Origin: Paenibacillus tyrphae
GTDB taxonomy: Bacteria; Bacillota; Bacilli; Paenibacillales; NBRC-103111
DNA length: 64,000 nt
Direction: 5' to 3'
Assembly (NCBI RefSeq): GCF_024158745.1
Contig: NZ_JAMZAW010000009.1
Span: 1-64,000, forward strand
Position 1 is the stretch's first letter; the number at the start of each line of letters is the position of its first letter. Under the pieces are notes generated by a model. It did no database searches, was not told where the DNA came from, and saw nothing but the letters and a program-made list of their open reading frames with translations. The position numbers were made by a program, and so were the translations under genes. Shown in pieces: positions 9,861 through 20,147 of this stretch.

Positions 9861-11231
9861 TTACATCGTCAAGTTTTTCACTTTTTCGGTAATGTTCTGG
9901 ATGATTTTATATAATTCCTGATCCGATTTGAGTGCTGCGGATATTTTTTCGTGCGCATGAATCACGGTCGTATGATCGCGCCCGCCGAACGCTTCGCCGA
10001 TTTTCGGCAGCGAAAAGTCGGTCATCTCGCGGGCCAGATACATGGCGATTTGCCGCGGGAAAGCCACGGTTTTGGTTCGTTTCCTCGCTTTGAAATCCTC
10101 CAGCTTCAAGCCATAAAATTCGCCGACCTTTTGCTGGATGTCGTGAATCGTGATCACCCGCGGACGGCTGCTCGGGATAATATCCTTGAGCGCCTCGGCC
10201 GCCAAATGCGACGTAATGTCTTCGTTAATAAGAGACGAGTAAGCGACCACCCGAATCAAGGCGCCTTCCAGCTCCCGAATGTTCGAATCGATCTGGTTCG
10301 CTATGTAGACCATCGCTTCGTTGGGAATATCCAGGTTCTCGGCTTTCGCTTTTTTGCGTAAAATGGCAATCCGCGTCTCCAGGTCCGGAGGCTGAATGTC
10401 CGTGATGAGCCCCCATTCGAACCGGGAGCGCAGCCGTTCTTCGAGCGTCGGAATTTCCTTCGGCGGCCGGTCGCTGGAGATGATGATCTGCTTCCGCTCT
10501 TCGTGCAGCGCGTTAAACGTATGGAAAAATTCTTCCTGCGTCGATTCTTTTCCCGCAATAAATTGAATATCATCTATAAGAAGCACGTCGATATTGCGGT
10601 ACTTGTTGCGGAAGCTTTCCCCCCGGTTATCCCGGATCGCATTGATGAACTCGTTCGTAAATTTTTCGGACGAGATGTAGACGACTTTGGCGCTCGGATT
10701 ATGCTCCAGCACGTAATGGCCGATCGCGTGCATCAAGTGCGTTTTCCCCAGTCCCACGCCGCCGTACAAAAACAGCGGGTTGTATGCTTTGGCCGGCGCT
10801 TCGGCGACCGCGAGCGAAGCGGCATGAGCGAAGCGATTGCCCGATCCGATGACAAACGTATCGAACAAATACTTGGGATTAAGCATGTGGCTGACCGTTT
10901 CCTCGGAAACGGCGGTTCGCGGCGCGCTTGCAGGAATGGTTGACGGGGAGGAAGAGCGGCTGAACGAATCGGCTTCGTCTTCGGACTCGATGATGAACTT
11001 TAATTCGACCTGCTTGCCGCAGTAATCGAATACGGCTTCCTTTATATGCTTGGTATACCGGTTTTCAAGCCATTCCCGGGAAAAATTGTTGGGGGTACAG
11101 ATGACGACCGTGGAATCGTTGAATGCCACGGCTCTTGTGGAAGTCAGCCACGTCTCGTAGCTTGGCTTGCTCACCCTTTTTTGCAATATGGAAAGAACTT
11201 GCTGCCACTGGTCGTTGGGATGGCTTTCCAC
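9861..11231 (-). CDS. dnaA: Chromosomal replication initiator DnaA
   Basis: The 456-residue AAA+ initiator that binds DnaA boxes and opens oriC. Domain I is at residues 1-90. The AAA+ core shows Walker [10 protein letters not shown], Walker [11 protein letters not shown] and the [10 protein letters not shown] arginine region. The C-terminal helix-turn-helix carries the DnaA signature [11 protein letters not shown]. The start is GTG at 11231, with AAGGAGTG about nine bases upstream. It is flanked on both sides by DnaA-box clusters, which implies autoregulation and a bipartite origin as in B. subtilis. Confidence 0.98.
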   Translation of the reverse strand: MESHPNDQWQQVLSILQKRVSKPSYETWLTSTRAVAFNDSTVVICTPNNFSREWLENRYTKHIKEAVFDYCGKQVELKFIIESEDEADSFSRSSSPSTIPASAPRTAVSEETVSHMLNPKYLFDTFVIGSGNRFAHAASLAVAEAPAKAYNPLFLYGGVGLGKTHLMHAIGHYVLEHNPSAKVVYISSEKFTNEFINAIRDNRGESFRNKYRNIDVLLIDDIQFIAGKESTQEEFFHTFNALHEERKQIIISSDRPPKEIPTLEERLRSRFEWGLITDIQPPDLETRIAILRKKAKAENLDIPNEAMVYIANQIDSNIRELEGALIRVVAYSSLINEDITSHLAAEALKDIIPSSRPRVITIHDIQQKVGEFYGLKLEDFKARKRTKTVAFPRQIAMYLAREMTDFSLPKIGEAFGGRDHTTVIHAHEKISAALKSDQELYKIIQNITEKVKNLTM

Positions 11232-11310
11232 AATCTATTCACTCCTTAAAAAAAATAACCGGTATGGCATAAGCCGCGACCCTGTAGAAAAAAATCAGAT
11301 GCTGTCGAAA

Positions 11311-11633
11311 CTATCCACAATGTGCAGGTTTACGAAATTTTCATTATACAGAGGCACTGAAAATTGTTCACAGAGATATCCACAGGTTGTTGATAACATT
11401 GTTGGAAAAAATCCGTATCCACAAAAGAAAACATATTCATGATATCAAAAAAGACCCGCGTTCGCAATGGAATGTTTGGGATTATCCACATACCCAAGAC
11501 CTTGTGTATATAAGTTATCAACAGCACTAGATATTGTTTATAATCTGTTTACAATTCGACAAGAGTGGTGGAAAACTCGATTTTTTTATTCACAGGGGAG
11601 AATTGGTCGAATTTGGCCGAAGCTTGTGCATAA
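11311..11633. other. oriC: oriC DnaA-box cluster in the dnaA-rpmH gap
   Basis: Boxes matching TTATNCACA or close variants are at 11311-11319 (CTATCCACA), 11364-11372 (TTGTTCACA), 11376-11384 (ATATCCACA), 11388-11396 (minus strand, TTATCAACA), 11415-11423 (GTATCCACA), 11482-11490 (perfect TTATCCACA), 11515-11523 (TTATCAACA), 11586-11594 (TTATTCACA) and 11625-11633 (minus strand, TTATGCACA). No convincing gene is present in this roughly 500-bp gap. It corresponds to the upstream half of the B. subtilis origin. Confidence 0.9.
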
Positions 11634-11651
11634 CTTTTTGTATGCTGGAAG

Positions 11652-11680
11652 TTGACTTTTGACACGTAAAGTGGTTTAAT
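11652..11680 (+). promoter_or_regulatory. Promoter of rpmH-rnpA
   Basis: TTGACT (11652-11657), a 17-base spacer and TTTAAT (11675-11680) lie about 57 bases before rpmH, immediately after the last DnaA box. DnaA could therefore influence it. Confidence 0.65.
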
Positions 11681-11736
11681 GTAAAAAGGTATTTTTGGGG
11701 ATTGGGAACGAAATCCTTCGAGGAGGTGCACGATAG

Positions 11737-11871
11737 ATGAGACCGACTTTCAAACCGAACGTTAGAAAGCGCAAAAAAGTTCATGGCTTCCGTAAAAGAA
11801 TGAGCACGAAGAACGGCCGTAAAGTATTGGCTGCTCGCCGTCAAAAAGGAAGAAAAGTACTGAGCGCATAA
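11737..11871 (+). CDS. rpmH: 50S ribosomal protein L34
   Basis: A 44-residue, very basic protein with the whole conserved L34 sequence, from MRPTFKPN through [14 protein letters not shown] to the end. It is a component of the large ribosomal subunit. The ATG at 11737 has AGGAGG nine bases upstream. It is the first gene on the rightward side of the origin, divergent from dnaA, and is followed by a terminator before rnpA. Confidence 0.98.
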   Translation: MRPTFKPNVRKRKKVHGFRKRMSTKNGRKVLAARRQKGRKVLSA

Positions 11872-11877
11872 GACGAG

Positions 11878-11902
11878 AGACCACTGTCAGGTGGTCTTTT
11901 TT
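11878..11902 (+). terminator. Terminator between rpmH and rnpA
   Basis: AGACCAC (11878-11884) and GTGGTCT (11891-11897) form a seven-pair stem followed by six T residues. It would let abundant rpmH mRNA stop before rnpA while allowing some read-through. Confidence 0.85.
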
Positions 11903-11950
11903 GTTGCATTCGTTTAAATCGGGTCGAATTCGCGAACGATAGGAAAGCCT

Positions 11951-12352
11951 ATGCCGCTAAGGATTGACCATATGGAGCGATGCCGCGTGGAAAAGGAAAA
12001 CCGACTGACCAAAAGAGAATATTTCGATAAGGTATATCGTCACGGCAAATCCGCTGCGAATCACCAGTTCGTTCTGTATTATAAAGTGCAGCCGCAGCAG
12101 GCTTCGTTTCGGCTTGGGGTTTCGGTCAGCAAGAAGCTCGGCAACGCCGTTGTGCGCAACCGGATCCGGCGCCTTTTAAAGGAGATTGTGCGGTTAAACG
12201 CCGCCCGGATTCCGGGAGGGTACGATCTGATCCTCATTGCCCGGAAGCCGGCGGCCGAAATGTCCTATCACGAGATGGAAAAGAGCGTGCTGCACGTGTT
12301 TAAACGCGCGTCGCTGCTGCAGCGCAAAGAAAATAGTCCGGGACCCGGCTGA
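11951..12352 (+). CDS. rnpA: Ribonuclease P protein component
   Basis: The basic protein subunit of RNase P, which with the catalytic RNA trims the 5' leaders of tRNAs. The family signature is clear: LGVSVSKKLGNAVVRNRIRRLLKE, reported here in two parts as LGVSVSKKLG and NAVVRNRIRRLLKE. The start could be the ATG at 11951 (133 residues, AGGAAA five bases upstream) or at 11972 (126 residues, AAGGA nine bases upstream); the second is closer to the usual length. The gap to yidC (12353-12467) holds no yidD gene, which in many Firmicutes lies between them. Confidence 0.95.
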   Translation: MPLRIDHMERCRVEKENRLTKREYFDKVYRHGKSAANHQFVLYYKVQPQQASFRLGVSVSKKLGNAVVRNRIRRLLKEIVRLNAARIPGGYDLILIARKPAAEMSYHEMEKSVLHVFKRASLLQRKENSPGPG

Positions 12353-12467
12353 GTTTCGCGATGGTACGCTGCCTTCGGGGCCAGTGATTCGCGGGGATCA
12401 GTTTCTTTGTGTCCAAAGATATGATATAGTTGATTATTGGAAAAGATGATACTGGGAGGATACTCTT

Positions 12468-13202
12468 TTGACGCGCCGATTACTGAAATATATACCGCTC
12501 GTGTCGGTATTGCTGCTGCTGGCCGGATGCAGTCCCGCCAACGCCCCCATCGATCCGACTAATAGCACTTGGGACAAGTATGCGGTAGGGCCGCTGGCCA
12601 ATACGCTCGACTGGTTCGCCAACCTGCTCGGAGGGCAGTACGGATTATCGATTCTTATCGTAACGATTATTATCCGGCTCATTATATTGCCGTTGACGTT
12701 GAAACAATACAAAAGCTCGAAGCGGATGCAGGAACTGCAACCGGAACTGCAGAAGTTGAAGGAAAAACATAAAGACGACGCGAAGAAGCAGCAGGAAGAG
12801 ACGATGAAGCTGTTCCAGAAGGAAGGCGTCAATCCGCTTGCCGGTTGTCTTCCGGTGCTTGTGCAGATGCCGATTTTGATTGCGCTTTACAACGCGATCA
12901 TGCGCAACCATCACATCGGCGAACATTCCTTCCTGTGGATGCAGCTCGGCACGAAAGATCCTTATTACATTCTGCCGCTCCTGGCTGCGCTAACGACGTA
13001 CTTGCAGCAAAAAATGATGTCGTCGCAAATGAACCCGCAAATGCAAAGCCTGATGTTTATTTTCCCGATTCTTATTTTCGTGATGGCGATGAATTTCGCT
13101 TCGGCGCTGCCGCTTTACTGGGTATACAGCAACCTGTTCACCATTGTTCAATCTTACTTTATTTATGGTGTACCTAATAAAAAGGGCGGATCTAAAAAGT
13201 AA
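12468..13202 (+). CDS. yidC: Membrane protein insertase YidC (SpoIIIJ/OxaA type)
   Basis: A 244-residue lipoprotein-type YidC1. The N-terminus has a lipobox, LLLLAGC, so the mature protein begins at Cys22. Five membrane segments follow, with a basic and acidic coiled loop (QELQPELQKLKEKHKDDAKK, about 87-106) between the first and second. The family inserts small membrane proteins and helps assemble ATP synthase and, in sporulating species, the SpoIIIA channel. The start is TTG at 12468 behind GGGAGG. khpB follows 12 bases later, the standard spoIIIJ-jag pair. Confidence 0.96.
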   Translation: MTRRLLKYIPLVSVLLLLAGCSPANAPIDPTNSTWDKYAVGPLANTLDWFANLLGGQYGLSILIVTIIIRLIILPLTLKQYKSSKRMQELQPELQKLKEKHKDDAKKQQEETMKLFQKEGVNPLAGCLPVLVQMPILIALYNAIMRNHHIGEHSFLWMQLGTKDPYYILPLLAALTTYLQQKMMSSQMNPQMQSLMFIFPILIFVMAMNFASALPLYWVYSNLFTIVQSYFIYGVPNKKGGSKK

Positions 13203-13214
13203 GGGTGCGATGAT

Positions 13215-13832
13215 ATGAAGAAAATCGTGGTTACGGGTAAAACGATTGACGAAGCCGTCAAAAACGGACTCGGGCAGCTCGGCGTGCCGGAGGAACGGGT
13301 GAAAATCAGCGTGCTGGAGCAGCCCTCCAAAGGCTTGTTCGGCCTCATCGGGGCGAAAGACGCCCGAGTGGAGCTTGAGCTGCTGCCCGATGCGATCGAG
13401 GAAGCGGTCGCGTTCCTGCAGGAAGTTCTTCGCAGCATGAAGCTTGATGTGCGGATCGAACAAAAACAGGACAAAGATGGTACGCAGCTTCATCTGCACG
13501 GCTCGGAGCTCGGCATGCTGATCGGGCGCCGCGGCCAGACGCTGGATGCGCTGCAGTACTTGGTCAATATTGTCGCCAACCGCTTTTCGGATCGTCATGT
13601 GCGCATCGTTCTGGACGCCGAGCAGTTCCGCGAGCGCCGGATCAAGACGCTGCAGGAGCTGGCCGACCGGCTGGCGGAACGCGTCGTCCGGACGCGCAAG
13701 GAAGTGGTGCTGGAGCCGATGTCGCCTGCGGAGCGCAAGGTGATTCACTCTTGGCTGCAGCAGCATGACAAGGTTCGCACGTTCAGCCGCGGAGACGAGC
13801 CGAACCGCCGAATCGTTATCGTTTTACGTTGA
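13215..13832 (+). CDS. khpB: RNA-binding protein KhpB (Jag, SpoIIIJ-associated)
   Basis: A 205-residue RNA-binding protein. Residues 1-50 form the Jag N-terminal domain (KKIVVTGKTIDEAV). A KH domain with the GRRGQ nucleotide-binding loop is at about 100-150, and an R3H domain (PAERKVIHSWL...FSRGDEPNRRIVI) ends the protein. KhpB pairs with KhpA in other Firmicutes to bind many transcripts and affect cell elongation and division. It is translationally close to yidC and followed by a terminator. Confidence 0.95.
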   Translation: MKKIVVTGKTIDEAVKNGLGQLGVPEERVKISVLEQPSKGLFGLIGAKDARVELELLPDAIEEAVAFLQEVLRSMKLDVRIEQKQDKDGTQLHLHGSELGMLIGRRGQTLDALQYLVNIVANRFSDRHVRIVLDAEQFRERRIKTLQELADRLAERVVRTRKEVVLEPMSPAERKVIHSWLQQHDKVRTFSRGDEPNRRIVIVLR

Positions 13833-13842
13833 TTGCCACATT

Positions 13843-13883
13843 GCAATGATGTCATGTCCGTAATGACCTCATTGCTTTTTCTT
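13843..13883 (+). terminator. Terminator after yidC-khpB
   Basis: GCAATGA/TCATTGC (13843-13849 and 13869-13875), extended by GTCAT/ATGAC inside, forms a strong hairpin followed by five T residues. Confidence 0.85.
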
Positions 13884-13916
13884 TAATTATGAAGAAAGTC
13901 AGATAGAGGTGCTATC

Positions 13917-15293
13917 ATGAATCAAGACACCATTGCGGCGATTGCCACCCCGATGGGCGAAGGAGGGATCGCGATCATTCGCGTCAGCGGTGATGAAGCG
14001 GTACCCGTGTGCGATAAAATTTTTACAGGGAAATCGAAGCTTGCGGATGTGCCGACGCATACGGTGAATTACGGCTATATTCGCGATCCGGAAACCGGCG
14101 CCCGGGTGGAGGAATCGCTCGTGACGGTGATGCGGGCACCGCGGTCGTTTACGAAGGAAGACGTGGTTGAAATCAGCTGTCACGGGGGCTTCGTCTCGGT
14201 GCGGAAGGTGCTGGATCTGCTGCTGGAGCACGGAGCGCGGCTTGCCGAACCGGGCGAGTTCACAAAGCGCGCTTTTCTAAACGGCCGGATCGACTTGTCC
14301 CAAGCGGAGGCGGTCATCGACCTGATCCGCGCCAAGTCGGATCGGGCGTTTCGCATTGCGCTCAAGCAGTCGGAGGGCAGCTTATCGAAGACGATTAAGG
14401 AGCTTCGTCATCGGCTGGTCGAGCTGATGGCGCACATCGAGGTCAATATCGATTACCCTGAGCACGATGTGGAAGAGATGACGAACGCTTTTATCAAGGA
14501 AAAATGTGCGGACGCGCTGTCGGATATCGAGCGTATGCTGACGACGGCCCAGCAGGGCAAAATTTTGCGGGAAGGTCTGGTTACGGCGATCGTCGGCCGG
14601 CCGAATGTCGGCAAATCGTCGCTGCTCAATACGCTGGCGCAGGAAGAGCGGGCCATTGTCACCGAAATTGCCGGGACGACCCGCGATGTGGTGGAGGAGT
14701 ATGTGCATGTGAACGGCATTCCGCTCAAGCTGCTTGATACGGCCGGGATTCGAGAAACGTCGGATCTGGTCGAGCAAATCGGTGTGGAAAAGTCGCGCCA
14801 GGCGCTGTCGGACGCGGATCTGATCCTGTTCGTATGCAATGGGGCGGAGCCGCTACAGCCGGATGAATATGTCCTGATCGACCAACTTAAGGACCGTCAG
14901 GTGATCGCGATTATCAACAAGCAGGATCTTCCGCAGCTTATTGAGGAAGAGGTTTTGAAGGAAGCGTTCGGCGAGGACCGGGTTGTGCGGATGTCGCTTC
15001 TTGCCCAGCAGGGCATCACTGACTTGGAAAAAGCTATCGCTAGTATTTTTTTCAGCGGTCAGGTAGAATCAAGTGACCTGACTTATGTGAGCAACGCTCG
15101 TCATATTCATCTGCTGAAGCAGGCGAGATCGGCTCTGACGGAGGCACACGAAGCAGCGGAGGCTTTCGTGCCGATCGATATGATTCAAATCGACATTCGT
15201 AACGCTTGGGAGCACCTCGGAGAAATTATCGGGGACTCGGTAAGCGAATCGTTAATAGATCAGATTTTTTCGCAATTTTGTTTAGGTAAATAA
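13917..15293 (+). CDS. mnmE: tRNA modification GTPase MnmE
   Basis: A 458-residue GTPase. The N-terminal tetrahydrofolate-binding domain is at 1-120, a helical domain surrounds the G domain (about 220-375) with P-loop [12 protein letters not shown] and NKQD, and the C-terminus ends in CLGK, whose cysteine is conserved. With MnmG it installs the cmnm5 group on U34 of certain tRNAs. The ATG at 13917 follows AGAGGTG. mnmG starts 30 bases after the stop. Confidence 0.98.
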   Translation: MNQDTIAAIATPMGEGGIAIIRVSGDEAVPVCDKIFTGKSKLADVPTHTVNYGYIRDPETGARVEESLVTVMRAPRSFTKEDVVEISCHGGFVSVRKVLDLLLEHGARLAEPGEFTKRAFLNGRIDLSQAEAVIDLIRAKSDRAFRIALKQSEGSLSKTIKELRHRLVELMAHIEVNIDYPEHDVEEMTNAFIKEKCADALSDIERMLTTAQQGKILREGLVTAIVGRPNVGKSSLLNTLAQEERAIVTEIAGTTRDVVEEYVHVNGIPLKLLDTAGIRETSDLVEQIGVEKSRQALSDADLILFVCNGAEPLQPDEYVLIDQLKDRQVIAIINKQDLPQLIEEEVLKEAFGEDRVVRMSLLAQQGITDLEKAIASIFFSGQVESSDLTYVSNARHIHLLKQARSALTEAHEAAEAFVPIDMIQIDIRNAWEHLGEIIGDSVSESLIDQIFSQFCLGK

Positions 15294-15323
15294 CTTCTCG
15301 AAAAGGGTTAGGAGGTTGGAAGA

Positions 15324-17213
15324 ATGACTTACACTGCAGGTCAATATGATGTCATTGTGATCGGAGCAGGTCATGCCGGCAGCGAAGCGGCTTTGGCGGC
15401 GGCCCGGATGGGCAGCGAGACGCTGCTGCTTACGATCAATCTGGATATGATCGCCTTTATGCCGTGTAACCCTTCCGTCGGCGGACCGGCGAAAGGGCAC
15501 GTTGTGCGCGAAATCGATGCGCTCGGCGGTGAAATGGGCCGCAACATCGACAAAACGTATATTCAAATGCGCATGCTGAACACGGGGAAAGGACCGGCTG
15601 TGCATGCTTTGCGGGCGCAAGCCGATAAATTTTTGTACCAACACGCCATGAAAGAAACGATTGAGAAGCAGGACCGCTTGACGCTTCGTCAAGGTATGGT
15701 GGAAGAGCTGATCATCGAAGACGGCGTGTGCAAGGGTGTCGTTACGAAAAGCGGCGCTGTATATATGGGGAAAACGGTCGTACTAACGACCGGTACGTAT
15801 CTGCGCGGCAAGATCATTATGGGCGAGCTAATGTACGAGAGCGGACCGAACAACCAGCAGCCGGCCGTCAAGCTGTCGGAAAATCTGCGCAAGCACGGTC
15901 TGGAGCTAGTTCGCTTTAAGACGGGGACGCCACCGCGGGTGCATGAGGATACGATCGATTTTAGCAAAACGTCGATTCAGCCCGGGGACGAGAAACCGAA
16001 GTTTTTCTCCTACGATACGACGGAGGAAGTGCCGAATCAGCTGCCTTGCTGGCTGACGTATACGTCGGAGGAAACGCACCAAATCATCAATGATAATTTG
16101 CACCGGGCTCCGATGTTCTCCGGAGCGATCGAAGGAACGGGACCGAGATATTGTCCGTCCATCGAAGATAAGATCGTACGCTTCAGCGACAAGCCGAAGC
16201 ACCAAATTTTCCTGGAGCCGGAAGGCCGCAATACAAAGGAATATTACGTTCAAGGGCTCTCTACGAGCATGCCTGAAGATGTGCAGTTACAAATTCTTCG
16301 CTCGATTCCTGGGCTGGAGAAGGTCGAAATGATGCGTACCGGATATGCTATCGAGTACGATGCCGTGATTCCAACGCAGCTGAAGCCGTCGCTTGAGACG
16401 AAGGTGATCGACGGGCTGTTTACCGCCGGGCAAATTAACGGCACCTCCGGCTACGAAGAGGCGGCAGGACAAGGGATTATGGCCGGAATCAATGCGGCCC
16501 GCAAAGTGCAAGGGAAGGAACCGGTTGTTCTGGATCGTTCTCAAGCTTACATCGGCGTGATGATCGACGACTTGGTAACGAAGGGGACGAACGAGCCTTA
16601 CCGCCTGCTGACTTCGCGTGCCGAGTACCGTTTGCTGCTCCGCCACGATAATGCAGATCTGCGTTTGACCCAGATCGGCTACGATATCGGGCTGATAACG
16701 GAAGAGCGGTATGCGCGTTATCAGGAGAAAGTACGTCTTGTCGAAGAGGAGCTTGAGCGGCTCAAAACGACGAAGACGAAACCGACGCCGGAGGTTCAAG
16801 CGATGCTGGCTTCACTTGGCAGCGCAGAACTGAACAACTCCGTCGATCTGTTGTCTTTGCTCCGCCGGCCGGAAGTGACTTACGAGCACATTCATGGCAT
16901 TTCTCCGGCTCCCTACGAGCTGACGGAGGATATGAAGGAACAAGTCGAAATTCAAGTGAAATACAGCGGCTATATTGAGAAGCAGCTCGCGCAAGTGGAA
17001 CGGCTTCGGAAGATGGAGAAAAAGCGGATTCCGGACGATATCATTTATGATGAAATTCATGGAATCGCCACCGAAGCGAAGCAAAAGCTGGCAAAAATCC
17101 GCCCGATTTCGATCGGTCAAGCATCCCGTATTGGCGGCGTTACGCCTGCGGACATCTCCATTTTGCTTGTTCACTTGGAGCATTACAATAAAGTCGTTGC
17201 AGCCAGAGGATAA
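15324..17213 (+). CDS. mnmG: tRNA uridine-5-carboxymethylaminomethyl modification enzyme MnmG
   Basis: A 629-residue FAD enzyme. The N-terminal dinucleotide-binding motif is [17 protein letters not shown] (about 13-29), and the GidA signature region GPKYCPSIE appears as [11 protein letters not shown]. The C-terminal helical domain that meets MnmE is complete. It works with MnmE on wobble uridines. The ATG at 15324 follows GGAGG. rsmG begins one base after its stop codon, so translation is coupled. Confidence 0.98.
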   Translation: MTYTAGQYDVIVIGAGHAGSEAALAAARMGSETLLLTINLDMIAFMPCNPSVGGPAKGHVVREIDALGGEMGRNIDKTYIQMRMLNTGKGPAVHALRAQADKFLYQHAMKETIEKQDRLTLRQGMVEELIIEDGVCKGVVTKSGAVYMGKTVVLTTGTYLRGKIIMGELMYESGPNNQQPAVKLSENLRKHGLELVRFKTGTPPRVHEDTIDFSKTSIQPGDEKPKFFSYDTTEEVPNQLPCWLTYTSEETHQIINDNLHRAPMFSGAIEGTGPRYCPSIEDKIVRFSDKPKHQIFLEPEGRNTKEYYVQGLSTSMPEDVQLQILRSIPGLEKVEMMRTGYAIEYDAVIPTQLKPSLETKVIDGLFTAGQINGTSGYEEAAGQGIMAGINAARKVQGKEPVVLDRSQAYIGVMIDDLVTKGTNEPYRLLTSRAEYRLLLRHDNADLRLTQIGYDIGLITEERYARYQEKVRLVEEELERLKTTKTKPTPEVQAMLASLGSAELNNSVDLLSLLRRPEVTYEHIHGISPAPYELTEDMKEQVEIQVKYSGYIEKQLAQVERLRKMEKKRIPDDIIYDEIHGIATEAKQKLAKIRPISIGQASRIGGVTPADISILLVHLEHYNKVVAARG

Positions 17214-17214
17214 T

Positions 17215-17937
17215 ATGGATACCGTACAACAACAATTTACCGAACTGTTGAGAGAGAAGGGCATCGAACTGACGGAAGCACAGCTTCATCAGTTCGAATT
17301 CTATTACCGGGAGCTCGTCGAATGGAACGAGCGAATGAATTTGACGGGGATTACAGAGAGAGAACAAGTGTACGTGAAGCATTTTTATGATTCTCTCTCT
17401 GTTTCTTTTTTTATTCCAATGGGACACATTCGTTCCGTTGCGGATATCGGATCGGGAGCCGGATTTCCCAGCATTCCATTGAAGATTGTGTATCCTCATT
17501 TACACGTCACGATCGTCGATTCGCTCAACAAGCGCATACAGTTTTTAACGCATTTGGGAAATACGCTTGGATTAACGGACGTGCGTTTTATTCATGGACG
17601 TGCGGAGGATGTTGCGCGTATGCCCGAACATCGGGACCGTTACGATATTGTCACCGCGAGGGCTGTTGCCCGGCTAGCTGTTCTTAATGAATTTTGTCTT
17701 CCCTTTGTGAAAACCGGTGGGAGGTTTTCTGCCATGAAAGGGCAGGATGTTCAAGCGGAGTTAGAGGAAGCGGCGCTTAGCCTAAAAGAGTTAAAAGGTA
17801 AATGGAACCATACATATCGTTTTCAGCTTCCTTTGGAAGAATCGACTAGACACATTATCGATATAGAAAAGACAGCTTCAACTCCCAAAAAGTATCCCAG
17901 AAAAGCGGGAACTCCTTTGAAAACGCCGCTAGTTTGA
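17215..17937 (+). CDS. rsmG: 16S rRNA (guanine-527 N7)-methyltransferase
   Basis: A 240-residue methyltransferase with the SAM-binding motif DIGSGAGFPSIPLKI (about 75-89) and the RsmG core FSAMKGQ near residue 170. It methylates G527 of 16S rRNA. I start it at the ATG at 17215 (MDTVQQQF), just after the mnmG stop; the frame is open further upstream, but that part overlaps mnmG and is not conserved. A parS site follows immediately after the stop. Confidence 0.96.
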   Translation: MDTVQQQFTELLREKGIELTEAQLHQFEFYYRELVEWNERMNLTGITEREQVYVKHFYDSLSVSFFIPMGHIRSVADIGSGAGFPSIPLKIVYPHLHVTIVDSLNKRIQFLTHLGNTLGLTDVRFIHGRAEDVARMPEHRDRYDIVTARAVARLAVLNEFCLPFVKTGGRFSAMKGQDVQAELEEAALSLKELKGKWNHTYRFQLPLEESTRHIIDIEKTASTPKKYPRKAGTPLKTPLV

Positions 17938-17940
17938 TGG

Positions 17941-17956
17941 TGTTCCACGTGGAACA
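17941..17956. promoter_or_regulatory. parS: parS site (ParB/Spo0J nucleation site)
   Basis: TGTTCCACGTGGAACA is a perfect 16-bp palindrome that fits the parS consensus TGTTNCACGTGNAACA. It lies between rsmG and noc, three bases past the rsmG stop. Origin-proximal parS sites load ParB and condensin. Confidence 0.92.
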
Positions 17957-18093
17957 TTTTGGAGCAGCGGCTTCTTTTTGTGAGAGTCAATAATAAACTT
18001 CTTCGGAGACTTTTGCAGGATTTTGGGCATATTTGGAGAATTGTTATAGAGTGGAGATTCATTATCGGTGAAAAAGATCGGGTGGTTATCGTA

Positions 18094-18915
18094 ATGAAGG
18101 AACAAATCTCAAAATTGTTTGGTTTTGCTGAAAAGGCGCCGACTGACGAAGTGAAAAATGTTCCTGTCAATGACATCGTTCCAAGTCCCTACCAACCTCG
18201 AACGATATTTGACGATGAGCGGATTGATGAACTGTGTCAAACGATTAAGACACATGGTGTTATTCAGCCGATTGTTGTGCGTCTTCGGAACAATCGCTAC
18301 GAATTAATTGCTGGGGAACGCAGGTGGCGCGCTGTCAAAAAGCTGGGGAATGAAACGATCCCGGCTATTATTCGCGATTTTAACGATTCGCAAGCGGCAT
18401 CTATTGCTCTGATCGAGAACTTGCAGCGGGAAGGCTTGACTGCGATCGAGGAAGCGATAGCTTACCAGCAGTTGATCGATCTGCACAGCTTGACGCAGGA
18501 AAGTCTGGCTCAGCGCCTTGGGAAAAGTCAATCGACGATTGCAAACAAGATCCGGCTTCTTCAACTGAGCGAGCCGGTGAAAAACGCATTGATGGAACGG
18601 AAAATTACGGAACGGCACGCCAGGGCGTTGTTGGCCTTGGATCAAGAGGAACAGCAATTGCGCGTTCTAGAGGATATTGTAAGCAAGGAACTGAATGTAA
18701 AGCAAACCGAAGCGAGAATCGCCTTTTTGAAGGAAGCGGCGAAAATTAAAAGCAGTAAGACGAAACGAGTCTCGTTCTCCAAGGATGTACGGTTAGCCCT
18801 GAATACGATTCGTCAATCGGTGGATATGGTGACTTCGTCTGGCCTTCCGATCAATACGACGGAACAGGACCATGAAGATCACTATGAGATTGTAATTCGG
18901 ATTCCAAAGCGGTAA
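18094..18915 (+). CDS. noc: Nucleoid occlusion protein Noc
   Basis: A 273-residue ParB-family CTPase-type protein. It has an amphipathic-looking N-terminus ([11 protein letters not shown]) like the membrane-binding segment of Noc. The ParB/Srx box shows QPRTIF and [10 protein letters not shown], and the helix-turn-helix is [18 protein letters not shown]. The position right after rsmG and the close match along the length to B. subtilis Noc favour Noc over a second ParB. Noc keeps the Z-ring away from the nucleoid. The ATG at 18094 is chosen; the frame is open upstream to 17959 without similarity. Confidence 0.93.
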   Translation: MKEQISKLFGFAEKAPTDEVKNVPVNDIVPSPYQPRTIFDDERIDELCQTIKTHGVIQPIVVRLRNNRYELIAGERRWRAVKKLGNETIPAIIRDFNDSQAASIALIENLQREGLTAIEEAIAYQQLIDLHSLTQESLAQRLGKSQSTIANKIRLLQLSEPVKNALMERKITERHARALLALDQEEQQLRVLEDIVSKELNVKQTEARIAFLKEAAKIKSSKTKRVSFSKDVRLALNTIRQSVDMVTSSGLPINTTEQDHEDHYEIVIRIPKR

Positions 18916-18937
18916 AATAGAGAGTAGGGATTTATTG

Positions 18938-18957
18938 AAGCCTCGAATGAGGCTTTT
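18938..18957 (+). terminator. Weak terminator after noc
   Basis: AAGCCTC/GAGGCTT forms a seven-pair stem with a four-base loop and a short T run. It lies 22 bases after noc. Confidence 0.6.
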
Positions 18958-19257
18958 GTTTGGCTGTCAGAAGACATTTCCCGCAAAAGCATCTATGAAT
19001 TTCTGATAGTGATAGCCTAGTTTTAAGGTACACAGCATAATGGTTGTGTAGATATGTGGGTTAGCTCGTTTTTTGCGGTTTCAAGGTTGATTTGAATGGG
19101 TACAGGGCATCTTTGACATGACTTCGATTGAGTTTTTCTGCTATGATGAGAATGTCTGAGTTTCATAGAGCATTCAATTTTTTACTAGAAAAGCTTTAGC
19201 TGAGGCACAAACGTATTTTCCTCGAAAAGCTTCTTTCGAAGCTTTTCTTACCAACCG
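18958..19257. other. Gene-free gap between noc and parA, with one hairpin
   Basis: I see no convincing gene in these 300 bases. Near the end GAAAAGCTTC (19224-19233) pairs with GAAGCTTTTC (19238-19247). The rest looks like degraded sequence. A short unannotated RNA ending at the next terminator is possible but unsupported. Confidence 0.4.
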
Positions 19258-19300
19258 ATCATTGGGGAGGGAATAAAGCTCTCCAATGATTCTTTTTTTT
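19258..19300 (+). terminator. Strong intrinsic terminator upstream of parA
   Basis: ATCATTGGGGAG (19258-19269) pairs with CTCTCCAATGAT (19279-19290) with one G-U pair, followed by a run of T residues ending at 19300. It insulates parA from upstream transcription although no gene precedes it for 340 bases. Confidence 0.85.
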
Positions 19301-19388
19301 CGCTACTGTCGCTAATTGTATGTCTTCTATTCGACTCCTCGAAAGTATCGTATTTACTCTAGTTTTTATTATTTGAGGTGAACAGATT

Positions 19389-20147
19389 TTGGCTAAAATT
19401 ATCGCCATAACCAACCAGAAGGGTGGGGTTGGCAAAACAACGACATCCGTCAACTTAGGCGCATCATTGGCATCCTTGGGAAAGAAAGTGCTTCTTGTCG
19501 ATATCGATCCGCAAGGAAATACGACAAGCGGACTTGGCATTAATAAAGCAGATGTCGTTCACTGTATTTACGACGTTCTTATTAACGATGTTCATCCGAA
19601 AGAAGCTATGGCCGACACAGCCTTGGAAAATTTGAAAATCATACCGGCTACCATTCAATTGGCCGGTGCGGAAATTGAACTTGTTCCAACCATCTCCAGG
19701 GAACTGCGCTTAAAAAAATCACTGCAGTTGGTGAAACATATGTTCGATTACATTTTAATCGACTGTCCGCCATCCTTGGGGATATTGACTGTCAATTCGT
19801 TGACGGCTGCCGACTCGGTAATTATTCCTATTCAATGTGAATATTATGCTCTGGAAGGATTGAGCCAATTACTTAACACGGTTCGTTTGGTTCAAAAGCA
19901 TCTCAATACAACGCTGCAAATTGAAGGCGTGCTGTTGACCATGTTCGATGCAAGAACGAACTTGGGCATGCAAGTCATTGAGGAAGTGAAAAAGTACTTC
20001 CAACAGAAGGTGTATCAGACAATCATACCAAGAAATATCAGATTGAGTGAGGCACCCAGTCACGGTCAACCGATCATTACGTATGATCCGAGATCGAAAG
20101 GGGCAGAGGTATACTTGGAGTTGGCAAAGGAAGTGATCGCACTTTGA
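19389..20147 (+). CDS. parA: Chromosome-partitioning ATPase ParA (Soj)
   Basis: A 252-residue deviant-Walker ATPase: KGGVGKTTTSVNLGASLA holds the two-lysine P-loop, with VDIDPQGN and DCPPSLG following. Soj controls DnaA activity and moves ParB-bound origins. The start is TTG at 19389 with GAGGTG upstream. The stop overlaps the TTG of parB by four bases, so the two are translationally coupled. Confidence 0.97.
   Translation: MAKIIAITNQKGGVGKTTTSVNLGASLASLGKKVLLVDIDPQGNTTSGLGINKADVVHCIYDVLINDVHPKEAMADTALENLKIIPATIQLAGAEIELVPTISRELRLKKSLQLVKHMFDYILIDCPPSLGILTVNSLTAADSVIIPIQCEYYALEGLSQLLNTVRLVQKHLNTTLQIEGVLLTMFDARTNLGMQVIEEVKKYFQQKVYQTIIPRNIRLSEAPSHGQPIITYDPRSKGAEVYLELAKEVIAL

Noticed and set aside
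11071..11085. ATTCCCGGGAAAA inside dnaA, close to a Noc-binding site
   Set aside because: It deviates from ATTTCCCGGGAAAT at several positions and lies in coding sequence; Noc sites are also usually scarce near the origin.
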